DNA from: Pelargonium cotyledonis
Lineage: Eukaryota > Streptophyta > Magnoliopsida > Geraniales > Geraniaceae
Direction of reading: 5' to 3'
DNA: 22,239 bases
Assembly: GCA_036897625.1 (NCBI GenBank)
Contig: JAYMTA010001038.1
Coordinates: 1-22,239 of the forward strand
This document shows positions 1 to 9,177 of this stretch, in pieces. The notes beneath the pieces are model-generated. The model had not been told where the DNA came from and searched no databases. It saw only the letters and a program-made list of their open reading frames with translations. The stretch's first letter is position 1. The number at the start of each line of letters is the position of its first letter. The position numbers were made by a program, and so were the translations under genes.

Positions 1-2
1 GG

Positions 3-89
3 AACGGTGTGGCTTGGATTCTAGCCTTGTCTGGTTGTAGTTCCAGTTTAAGCTGTAACTACTGTGATTCAATGGATTATTATTCTTAA
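3..89 (+). other. possible 3' end of a gene cut by the left edge
   Basis: The first 80 bases are less AT-rich than what follows, and one frame stays open from base 3 to a TAA at 87-89 (28 codons). A run of A and very AT-rich DNA comes directly after. This could be the last codons or the 3' UTR of a plus-strand gene lying to the left. The peptide is not recognisable, and a chance open frame of this size is common. Confidence 0.2.
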
Positions 90-1660
90 AAAAAATTTAA
101 TTAAAATGACTATTATTTGAAAATTTATAAAAAAGAAGACAAACATATCATTTTAGGAGTATAAAAATGTTCTCAGCCGACTTTTAAAGAGTTAAAAACT
201 AGACAAAGTTGTAACCATAGGAAAATATAAGTTAAATGAATATATATTTTTAAATAATTCAAATATTTAACTCTAACTTTTAATTCTTTGTAAAAAAAAA
301 CACTCTAACTTCTAATTCATTTTTATAAATTGGCCAAGTCACATACTATTATGAAATTTTGAATAATCATATACTTTGACCTATTTTACCTTTTTGGCAT
401 TATTAACTCTTTTCTCCATCACATTTTTTCCTACCTAATTTGATTTGTATATTGGATTATTGGTGGGCACAATGGTAAGCTGATTAGAAGAAATTGATAT
501 GTGTGCATTATAAAGTAAGTTTTGTGGTTAATGTAACCAAAAGTCAAAGAAAAAACCGGTCATAAAAAAAAGTCAGAGAGAGAAATAAATGTAGCCAGAA
601 ACTAACGTTTTGTTTATTGAATAAAGTTTCAAGTTTAAATTTCCATTCAAGTTTTATTTTATAATTTAGTTTCTAATCTATATTTCATTTTAATCTCAAA
701 CTATGTTATTGGTATACTCTATATTAGAGCCGTCAAATTAGGTTCTCGTGACATTTTCTTTATTATTATTATTTTTTGATATGATAGTCACATGACATTT
801 AACTTTGCTAAATTTACTGATGACATAGATTTGCAACAAAATTGTATAATTAAGGGACATAGTCGACATGTCAATTTTGTCTAGTTTTTTTTTTGTTCCA
901 AAAATGATATCATGCAAAAATTTAGCTAATTTAGCGATAAATGGTTGCCACATCGACCTAATATGACGACATAATAATAAAGTAGATCAATTCAAAACAA
1001 CAATAGCATGGTTTGGAGAACAATCTAGAACAAATATTGAATTGATTACCAATTCAAAACAAAATAAACTACTCGTAGTTACGAATCAAAATGTATTATT
1101 TTTTTATATACAATATTTTAAGAAACTAATTTAGTATTTTGTGCCATAAGGGAGCACACATAGTATGTACATTTTACTTGACCATTTTAATTAATACTTC
1201 ATACATCAAAGTGTTTGCAACACAAATTAAATAACCCATCGACTTTATAGCGATACTAAAAGAGATCTTAAATATAAAAATAAAAAACATTCAATAAATA
1301 TAATGTATTTAGTATTTTAATGAGGGAAACAAAATGTCCAATCCAAAGCTAACAAGTTAGGTTAAATTAAATGGTTTGCCTCCTTTTGATATTTTTGGTT
1401 ATTATAACGTAGATATGTTTTGGTCCTTTTGGGAGATTAGTGGTTGTCTTAATCAATTCCTAATTATGGGTTATCATATTCTTAGTCCTAATCTTAGTGA
1501 AAGTAGGCCTATAACATCTCATGTGGTGCACTAAATATTTAAGAAAATAGAGAGAACAATTTTAAAAAGAAGCATGATTTTCTAATCTAAATGCCATTGC
1601 CACTTTAAATGTTAAAAAGAGAAAAGTAAAGGAAAGTGTCACATATTGACACCAACTATT
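90..1660. other. AT-rich intergenic DNA, no gene seen
   Basis: Very AT-rich sequence with many homopolymer runs. The 71-codon minus-strand open frame at 738-953 has low-complexity composition and no recognisable motif, so I treat it as chance. No inverted repeats with clear target duplications were recognised. Confidence 0.6.
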
Positions 1661-1870
1661 CTTTCATGTTTTTATTTTTTATTTTTTAATTTTTTTATAA
1701 ACAAACAATACATTTTATTGATCAGCATATAGAAAGTATAAATAAAAGTATAAAAAAACGTGCACTAGTCCTGCCTGAGACACAGACAAAGATTAGCATA
1801 AAGCAAAGTTAAAACTAATAGAGAACCATCAATACAAAAAACAAGCGAAAGCATAAAGCTCTGAATACTA
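1660..1870 (-). mobile_element. possible retroposon/LINE-like 3' end
   Basis: Read on the minus strand, this stretch has ordinary composition, then an AATAAA-type signal (about 1716-1721), then a long A-rich tail (T-rich on the plus strand, 1668-1700). That is how the 3' end of a reverse-transcribed, polyadenylated insertion looks. No reverse transcriptase frame and no target duplication are visible. A simple gene 3' end is the alternative. Confidence 0.25.
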
Positions 1871-2273
1871 TTCATATTGTTTTAATTTATATTCTCAACC
1901 TATTTATATAGATGACGTACGCTTAAGTTAACTAAATAATTTACGAATGCGACCATTTTGTATCAAAATTTATGTCACGACATCTCACATAAATATAAAA
2001 TATTATTTTAAATTAGTCAAATCAGTAAATTTACTTATATCAAGCTTCACACCAACAAAAACTCACTTCAAAATTTGATGGGACTGGTACGTATTATTTA
2101 ATCATGAAATAATATAAGCATAATTTGGTTACCGAATTAGAACTATACGAATGAATTACAGAACAAATTAAAACAAACATTAAAGCCGGTACCACTTCAT
2201 AATAAAATTAATAGATGAGAGTCTAAAACATTAAAAAATAAAAAATAAACAAGAAAAATATCGTCATTGTTGA

Positions 2274-2387
2274 TGGGCTCATTAAGAACTGGATAATTTT
2301 TGTGGACATGGACTAGAATTAATATACGGCCCATAAAGTGGGCCGGACTAGGCCCATCTACAGCCCATCCTTCCGATTTTGAGCCCA
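2274..2387. promoter_or_regulatory. cluster of site II (TGGGCY) motifs
   Basis: Six copies of TGGGCY or its complement RGCCCA lie within 114 bp: 2274-2279, 2328-2333, 2339-2344, 2351-2356, 2362-2367 and 2382-2387. In plants, such clusters (site II elements, bound by TCP factors) mark promoters of housekeeping genes, especially ribosomal and mitochondrial protein genes. A GGACC-rich stretch follows at 2416-2470. No coding region starts nearby on either strand, so the cluster is either an orphan promoter fragment or serves a non-coding transcript. Confidence 0.45.
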
Positions 2388-2685
2388 GTTTAAAATAAAA
2401 AAAAAAGAAAAAAAGAGGACCGACCGGGTCTACCAAAGGAAGCCTATGACCGGACAGGACCGGTTAGGACCAAATTTAAAAACGAAGAAAGCTACATTTT
2501 CAGGAAAAAAATTCAGTTCAGATTTTGTTCGGTTGGGTCCATTCCTTATATTTATATATGAGTATGTTTGATTTTATCATCATAATTAAAAGGAAAATTA
2601 AAACTAATGCCTTCATACCTAAATTTGCCAATTTTTACCTTTAATTTTATTTCCATTACATTACATAGGTCTCCACTAATATTTA

Positions 2686-2937
2686 CTCTCTCCGTCCCCA
2701 AATGAGTGTCTTGTTTGTTTAATTTTTTTGTCTCAAAATGAGTGTCATGTTTCTATTTTTAAGCTATTATATTATTGTTTTTCCTATATTACTCTTATCA
2801 CTTATGTACATGGGCATATTTGCACATGGGGTGTAGGTAGAAAATTGAGGGTAATATTGAAAACGCACTAACTTATCTTGTTATTCTTAATTTTTGCAAA
2901 AAATAGAAACAAGACACTCATTTTAGGACGGAGAGAG
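2686..2937. mobile_element. Stowaway-type MITE (Tc1/mariner superfamily)
   Basis: The element is 252 bp and starts CTCTCTCCGTCC. It ends with the inverse, GGACGGAGAGAG. The terminal inverted repeats extend inward about 30 bp (AAATGAGTGTCTTGTTT facing AAACAAGACACTCATTT). TA dinucleotides at 2684-2685 and 2938-2939 are the expected TA target duplication. A second copy of the AAATGAGTGTC segment lies inside the left arm at about 2737. The internal part is non-coding, so the element is non-autonomous. The CTCCGTCC-like terminus is common for this class in plants. Confidence 0.8.
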
Positions 2938-2939
2938 TA

Positions 2940-3540
2940 ACAGTTTTTGTGTTATTTATTTCATAAATCAATTACTAAATTAAATTGTTTATACTTTTAT
3001 TAAGTGTCCCTAAAGTTGTAGACAATTCAAGTTTTAGGTTAGACTTTCCGTGAACTCAAGCCCATTTTGGAAGTGTTGTGAGTTTTGGTTATGTTTCAAA
3101 TTTTACAAGTGAAATGTGTTGATTTATTTGACCCGACTCGAAATCATCAGCTTTACCCCCAATGACACCAAACCTATAGATTAAGTAAACTTCAAAGAAA
3201 TGAAAGCTCCCTATCTGGGCATTTTTTTTTAAGTTCATGAATATTGTTTAAAAAGAAATTAACTTGCATTAGTTGAATCTTGACTGAGCCATATTGTGTT
3301 TCTTTATGAGTTGAGTCATGTCAATTTAGAGGGCATCAAGGCTTTTTGCTATGGCTTTATTTATTTATAATTATTATCATCACAAGGTAGATGAGTTAGT
3401 CTAGCATGCATTAAATTATTTGAGAGGAATATTTTTCCATGATTCTATTTTGTCTCTGTCAATCAATTTTTTTATTTATTTATAGCCTCTTAGACACATA
3501 CCTGTTGTGCCCTCATCAAGATTCTTCCCTTTTCACATAA
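2940..3540. other. intergenic DNA, no gene seen
   Basis: AT-rich sequence without an open frame of coding character, inverted repeats or recognised motifs. Confidence 0.5.
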
Positions 3541-3604
3541 CCTAATTAACAATTATGTAAGTTGTTGAGTGACATTTATCATCTTGTTGGTGTGCTAAGC
3601 AATA

Positions 3605-3739
3605 ATGCCCGCCAAGTGTTTGATAAAAAGCCTCAAACCAGATGCTTGTGTTGACTGTTTCTTGAATTGGGTCAGTGAAAGCTCTGAACTCTTGAATCTG
3701 GATCATTTACTCTTGTTTGATTCTCCATCAGATCAATAA
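3605..3739 (+). other. 44-codon ORF of unknown status
   Basis: ATG at 3605 opens a 44-residue frame ending in TAA at 3737-3739 (MPAKCLIKSLKPDACV at the start, LLLFDSPSDQ at the end). The composition is less biased than the surroundings, with Cys and acidic residues in its second half. I do not recognise it. It could be an upstream ORF or small peptide of a transcript continuing into the splice-like segments at 4459-5401, or a chance frame. An overlapping frame (about 3545-3655) reads NNARQVFDKKPQTR, which resembles the end of one pentatricopeptide repeat, so a decayed PPR fragment is another reading. Confidence 0.2.
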
Positions 3740-4458
3740 ACTCTTTGATTTACCTTTAAATCATTGAATATTGCTCCTAATGTTTGGGGATAATTTGTGA
3801 TTTGTTGAGTGTGAATGTGTGATCATGAGAACTCCATTTTGTTTTTAGTTTTCAGGTTTTCACATCTGAAATGGATGTTTTCACACACAGAATCATAGTT
3901 GTGATCATAGATGGTAGTAAAGTTTCATATGTTACGAACCAAAAGAACATACTCACTTGTTATTCGGACGCTAATTAGTGCTTATTTTCATGAAACATGT
4001 ATAACCTCGTTTCCCTAGTATGTGCTTATTGTGTTTGATGTTATGAATAAGGTTAGCCCATTCCTCCAGATGCCGGTTTTCTCGGTCTGTGACACTTGGT
4101 TTGTTTAACAGCTCGTAGTGGTTATTTATGCAATCATATGAAGGAAAAAGAGATTTAAGTGTATATGATGTGAAAATGTTGATTAGTGACATCATGCTAG
4201 CATCATTTCCAGTGGGTTTTGATCCATGAAATTTCAATCTTCAGCAAGTAAGTTTCAATTATTCTTTGTATGATGGTGACTTGTTCCTTTTGGGTTTCTC
4301 TTTTGTGGATTCTTGAGGCCACATTCTTCTTCTTCTTCTTCTTCTGCTCTCTATCTTCTTTCCATGCCTTTGGATTTGTGAAATATACTCTCACCCAATA
4401 TTGGGTCCCTCAATAATTTTGATAGTAACTTTGTTTAAATGGCCTTTGAATCACAGGA
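3740..4458. other. transcript-like but non-coding stretch with (TTC)n tract
   Basis: Base composition is more balanced than at 1-3500, but every frame is interrupted. A strong donor consensus, GTAAGT, lies at 4248 after TTCAGCAA, and an acceptor-like TTGAATCACAG ends at 4456. A TTC microsatellite lies at about 4324-4344. The minus-strand open frames here are low complexity (Lys-rich from the TTC tract) and are not taken as genes. Confidence 0.3.
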
Positions 4459-5401
4459 GCTTCTCCTAAAAAACACACACCAGAGGGCCATTTGGCATCA
4501 TTCCAGAATCTCCTTTACCTGTTTTGGAATATATAAAGCAAGAAAAGGAGGTTTCAAGTACATCAGCTGGTTAAAGAGAAAGGTACTTCAATAACTCAAT
4601 TCCTCTCTCTTTCCTTTTCTTCTTTTCTTGTTTTTCAAGCATTTGGGTCACTCACATTTAATCATAAACACTTTGTCAATAATTATATTCCTTTCTTTGA
4701 GTATCAACAATGAGCTAGCTAGCTAGCAAGCCACTACAAGGCATTATAGTTTTATATGTGCTTGTTGTAAATTTGGACCCACCAATTCCTTTTGATCTCC
4801 AAATTCATGATTTGATCCAAGAGAGTGATCATGGGTTGATGCCATCCAATCCAATCCAAACCATCCATCACACTCACCTGATTGAGATCTTTCATTAGTT
4901 GCATGTTGTTTTGCCTTTTATTGGACATGGGTCTTCACAAATCAAGTCAGTAGTTATTGAAATCATCTCAAGTTTCTTGCATCAAATGGGCATATGCTTT
5001 GTTGAATGCTTCAAAATAGGCTTATTATAGACTCAACAACACATGTTTTAGTACCTGAATCCTCATGAAATGTTTATAAATGGAGTAGACCAACTGAATG
5101 TATGATTTTTGAGATGCCAAAGCTTAGAAGATCGATCAATCATTGGACTTTGATTCCAGATATCACAGACTCTTGACCACAATCCAAGAAATCCGAAGAT
5201 TGATTTAATTTTATTCACTTTTTACGATTTCTTGCTGGCCATTTTGGCCTCCCTTTTTCTTTTTCTTTCTCCATAACTTTCTTTGGTGGGTGATTTTTTT
5301 CTTTTCTTTCTTGATCAGCTCACCTGCTTGGATATGGATTGCAGAGTTAAAGCCACAAACGCAAACCCTTTGGAATATTTCTTTAAGGGACTTTTATGCA
5401 G
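4457..5401 (+). ncRNA. possible spliced non-coding or 5' leader exons
   Basis: Two stretches are bounded by splice-like signals. The first starts after TTGAATCACAG (ends 4456) or CATTCCAG and runs to a donor GTACTT at about 4582. It contains a TATATAAA box at 4530-4537, so transcription could also begin near 4560. The second follows a pyrimidine tract and GGATTGCAG (ends 5344) and stops at the good donor GTAAGTGC at 5402. Neither stretch has an open frame of note. They could be leader exons of the MYB-CC gene at 7197, or part of a separate long non-coding RNA. No microRNA that I know was recognised. Support is by consensus only. Confidence 0.2.
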
Positions 5402-6114
5402 AGTAAGTGCTCTTGATTCCTTTCGTATTACTTGAAATTTGAAAAGTGCAGTAGTGCACATCCATAAACTATGCGGACCTTTTTAGATCAGAAGAAAAAT
5501 TATGGGGATCTTTTTGTCATTTCATATTTTACGTTCCCATTGCAATGAAGAAATTTTTTCTTGATTTTTTATCACCATGAACATGGGATGTTGGATTGAT
5601 TTCATCATGCTAGTTGATTTTGGTTTCTCCTACTGTTTGATCATGTTACTTGTATAGTTTTGTTGCTTTCTATGCCAAACATCATAGGATGGTTGTTCAA
5701 CTTAGCTTTAAACCCTCTCTAGAGTTGAATCAAATGAACTTTACTTGCATGCAACAGAAGCTCATGGGCAGAAAATTTGAAACTGTAAGGTTGTTGCCTT
5801 GTAACATTGAGGTCACTGCTGCTTCCACAATGGTAATAGTTTTGAGCACTCGGTCAACTATTTCTATACACGTAGATTTGTTGAAAAACTCTTTGACTGT
5901 TTTACGTATTGGTGTCAAATATATTGATCATATGTGTTAAGAAATGTCACACCAATAGATTGTGAAGTTAGTCACTACTTGAAATACGAGTTGAACCCTC
6001 TACCTATAATCTTAAGGTTTGGGGTTGAAACCAAGTTTAACATGGTTATGGAGCTGATTTTGGGTCCAGTGACCCGTCTACCTTACCTCTTGACTTAATC
6101 CACCTATCCACGTG
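5402..6114. other. no gene seen; dispersed-repeat-like DNA
   Basis: The 96-codon plus frame at 5650-5940 has no domain and sits in sequence resembling intron or intergenic DNA. From about 5960 to 6050 the sequence has the look of a dispersed plant repeat (on the minus strand, CCATGTTAAACTTGG followed by the CCTTAAGATTATAGG type of phrase). I cannot assign it to a family without a search. Confidence 0.35.
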
Positions 6115-6316
6115 CATGTCTCTCTTCTCCAACTTGCACGTGAAAGATGAATTCACTTGAAATATAACTAGTGATTGTTCTCCATGTGTAGGTCTCTTTT
6201 CTAACTTGCGTGTGAAATCACTTGAATTACTACTACTGATTGTTTTTCCCGTGGAAGTCACTTATCCAGCCTGCACGCGAAAGAAGTCACTTGAAATACT
6301 ACTAGTTGGACCCTCC
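6115..6316. repeat. three-unit imperfect tandem repeat, about 67-68 bp
   Basis: Units begin at 6115, 6183 and about 6250. Each holds a variant of ACTTGCACGTGAAA, then TCACTTGAAATA, then CTACTAGTGATTG. The units differ by substitutions and small indels, so this is an old repeat. Open frames that cross it on both strands (for example 6046-6261 minus and 6206-6400 plus) are products of the repeat and are not taken as genes. Confidence 0.65.
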
Positions 6317-7040
6317 ACCGATCAGCTTAACCTTACCACGAGATACAAGGTTGCTCAGTACTTGAATAATAGTTTTCAGAGAGACATGTGTATGTGTTAG
6401 TATTTTTCTGAAAGAGGAAGGCATGGTAAATATATATTTTGAGTGATTAGAAAGGAAGTTTGTCTTGATTTCAATAAGAAGCTGTTTGGTTGCACTTTCT
6501 TCTGTAGTACTTTTTTTAAAGGAAAATATGGTAAATTAAGGTCCTACAATCTAAGGCTAGATTCTTTGATTCCTCTATCCCCAAAAGAACAAAAAGAATC
6601 TGCCAATCACACCACACCTCCTCATCAAATTTAATTTTTTCCTCCCAAAGTTTGTAATAGTGTTTGGAAAGTTGCACCCATTATTCATCATGGTGGGGCT
6701 ATGCAATTCAGCAAAGAATCATGCAGAGGTGGGAAAAGAAAATAGGAAGATAAAACAAACCTTACACTTTTCTTCTTTTATGATCTGCTTTTGAGGCCCA
6801 AATTGAACTGTGTTGCTTTCTCTGTTTTTGCTGCATCATAGATTCTCTCCACCCATTTTCAAGTCAAATTAGATAGCAAAAACATTTAAAAAGAAAAGTA
6901 GGTATGAAATGGGGAAATGGGGAAATGGGAGAAAGCAAAGGAAGATAGATAAGAGGCACAGCTCATGGCATATATTCCTCCAACATAACCCCACTTATGT
7001 TTCCAGATATGGAGTGAGAACATCGGACAGGCCAACCACT
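6317..7040. other. intergenic DNA upstream of the MYB-CC gene
   Basis: No open frame of coding character. A triplicated GGGGAAATG phrase lies at 6910-6930. This is the presumed distal promoter of the MYB-CC gene. Confidence 0.4.
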
Positions 7041-7048
7041 CCTCCAAA

Positions 7049-7056
7049 TTATAAAG
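7049..7056 (+). promoter_or_regulatory. candidate TATA box of the MYB-CC gene
   Basis: TTATAAAG lies about 145 bp upstream of the chosen ATG, which would give a 5' leader of roughly 110-120 bases. A TA-rich tract at 7115-7140 is the competing candidate, but it lies only 60-80 bp from the ATG. Confidence 0.35.
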
Positions 7057-7196
7057 ACTACTCTAGCTAGCTGCCATATCTCTAAGCATTAGCTGGAAGG
7101 ATCAAACCCAAATATACATATACATATATATATAATATTTATGTTTTTGATTCAGTGCTGCTCAACCTCTATCTGTCTTTCATCCCACAAACAGAC

Positions 7197-8613
7197 ATGG
7201 ATATGCAGAATATGCAAGATCAGAACATGAGCTTGGTGCTTTCCACTGATGCAAAGCCTAGGCTGAAATGGACTCCACAACTTCACCAGCGATTCGCCGT
7301 AGCTGTTTCTCAGCTTGGAGGGCCTGAGAGTGAGTATTAATATTTGTAATCTTTGCAAGTTACCTTAATTCTTGGTTTGTTGTAATGTATTTGTGTTTAC
7401 TTTTATGTTTTGGCAGAGGCAACTCCGAAGGGTCTGATGAGAGCCATGGGGGTTCCTGGACTTACTTTGTACCACCTGAAAAGCCATTTACAGGTATTTA
7501 ATACTTGAATGTTTTTGCTCATTGGGAAGTAAAAACAGCACAACTCTTATATACTATTTGTGCACTTCTTGTTGCAGAAATATAGGCTGGGGAAGAGTCA
7601 GATCACAGAAAGCTGCATTGACAATAAGCAAGAAGGTGTTTTTTTGTTGTTGTTTATGAATCAGATTACCAAATAATTAGATGATCACAAATTCATGATC
7701 CATATACCATTTGAAGCAGATCACAGTGAGGTTCAAAGCCGAGACGTGCATCTCAGCAGGGAAAGCAATGATGGAACCCACAATCAGTTCAAAGAGTAAT
7801 GGTCGCCAGAACCCGTTTTTGATTAAATGAATTTAGATTCAAATGAATGTTAATAGAGCTTATGTTGATTTACATGTTTTGTTTCTCAGAAGCTTGCAGA
7901 TCACTCAGGCTCTCCAAGCACAAATGGAAGTGCAGAAGAAACTTCATGAACAAATTAAGGTATGATCAAACATGATTGCTGATTTTAGGTTCTATCATGT
8001 ATCATATACAGACACCAATCAAGCTACATATTGTTTTCAGGTGCAGAGACATTTGCAGCTGAGAATTGAAGCTCAAGGAAAGTACTTGCAGTCAGTACTA
8101 AAAAAAGCGCAAGAAACACTTGCCGGGTATAATTGTTCTTCTGTGGGAGTAGAACAGGCAAAAGCCGAACTCTCTCACTTAGTCTCAATGGTTAGCTCTG
8201 GATGCCCAAGTTCTTCATTATCAGAATTAACAGAAACTGGAGGCTTAACCCTAAAACACACTGCAAGAAAACGATTGGGAGGCGCGATATGTTCTAGGGA
8301 AAGCTCTTTGACGTCATCAGAGAGTTCTGGGTGGAAGGGTGAGAAGCAATCAGTTAACTCAATATCTGTTGAGCTTCCATTAATGGGCCTCCACCCAAGC
8401 AACCAAGCTAATGAGAGGAAGGGAAGTGGAAGCACAAGTTCTGATGACCACTGTGTTGAGCAACCATCTGCTAAAAGATCAATGACCCATAAAGAGAAGA
8501 GTAAAAACCAGTTGCAATTGTCTGGATGGTCTGGTTTGCTGGACTTAAACTGCCAATATCAGAATGATACTGATTCAGGTCCAAAAACAATAGACCTGAA
8601 CACATGGGAATAG
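7197..8613 (+). CDS. PHL8: MYB-CC (GARP) transcription factor, PHL8-like
   Basis: Six exons (7197-7329, 7417-7493, 7578-7635, 7720-7795, 7890-7959, 8041-8613) with GT-AG introns of 80-95 bases join to 987 nt, 328 residues, in one frame. Residues 20-76 are the single MYB repeat of the GARP type (KPRLKWTPQLHQRF, then LTLYHLKSHLQKYRLGK with the SHLQKYR core at 67-73). Residues 117-168 are the coiled-coil domain with LHEQ at 133-136, used for dimerisation. These proteins are nuclear DNA-binding factors. Relatives of PHR1 bind the P1BS site GNATATNC and control phosphate-starvation genes, although PHL8 itself is little studied. The phrases QMEVQKKLHEQ, SVLKKAQETLAGY, ESSLTSSES, VELPLM and CVEQP match what I recall of Arabidopsis PHL8. 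The C-terminus carries two DLN motifs (306-308, 323-325), which are EAR-like and suggest repression. The ATG at 7197 was chosen because LVLSTDAKPRL follows as in relatives. Confidence 0.9.
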
Positions 8614-9177
8614 AACAGTTTCTTCTTTTTAATATGGGAATATTTACTGTTTTGAAACTTGGATGCCAGATGGATTGTAGACTTTTAGTCATATAGTATA
8701 TGCAGTGAACTTAATTCTTAAAGATGATTTGTTCATATAAAATATATATATGTATATTTGTTATATATGTATGGACCCCCAAGAACTCTGGAAGCATATC
8801 AATATTATAAGGTTGAGCATATTGTGTGAATACATCTATCTGTTTTGACTGTTTTATAAAATACAGAGGATTCAATACTTATCAGGTTAATATGGAATGA
8901 TTTTGTATACAATAGCTGCAAAAATATGACTTGTGAGGCAAGGAATGTTTGAATTATAAAATCACCAAGTAGTTCAAATTAACATCATAACAGAAGCAAC
9001 ATCATTGTAACATCCACCGGAGAGAGAAACAATCATTACTAGCTAAACCATGCGTAAGATTAACTAAACAAGTACCAGATGACTTAGCATTCATTTTGTC
9101 CCTTGGCACTAGAGATTTGATAATTACACAGCTGTGATAAAATGATGCTCATCTCTTGCTCTCATTGAGCCATTGCC
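8614..9177. other. MYB-CC 3' flank and GMC copy 1 promoter
   Basis: This 564-bp gap holds the MYB-CC 3' UTR. Its first 50 bases are repeated in degenerate form at 11349-11400. It also holds the upstream region of the first GMC gene. A candidate TATA box, TATAAA at 8955-8960, lies about 220 bp before the ATG. Most of this interval has no counterpart upstream of the second GMC gene. Confidence 0.5.

Noticed and set aside
4203-4394. Minus-strand 63-codon open frame rich in Lys
   Set aside because: It is the product of a TTC microsatellite read on the other strand and has no recognisable motif.
4459-4560. miR399 target-mimic or microRNA hairpin suggested by GGGCCATTTGGCATC
   Set aside because: The match to the known mimic is poor, and the short inverted match AATCTCCTTT/AAAGGAGGTT has a long unpaired loop.
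5650-5940. Plus-strand 96-codon open frame and its minus-strand shadow
   Set aside because: No domain, no splice or promoter support fitted to it, and composition like the flanking non-coding DNA.
7155-7196. Longer N-terminus for the MYB-CC protein from a GTG at 7155
   Set aside because: There is no in-frame ATG, and the ATG at 7197 gives the N-terminus expected for the family.
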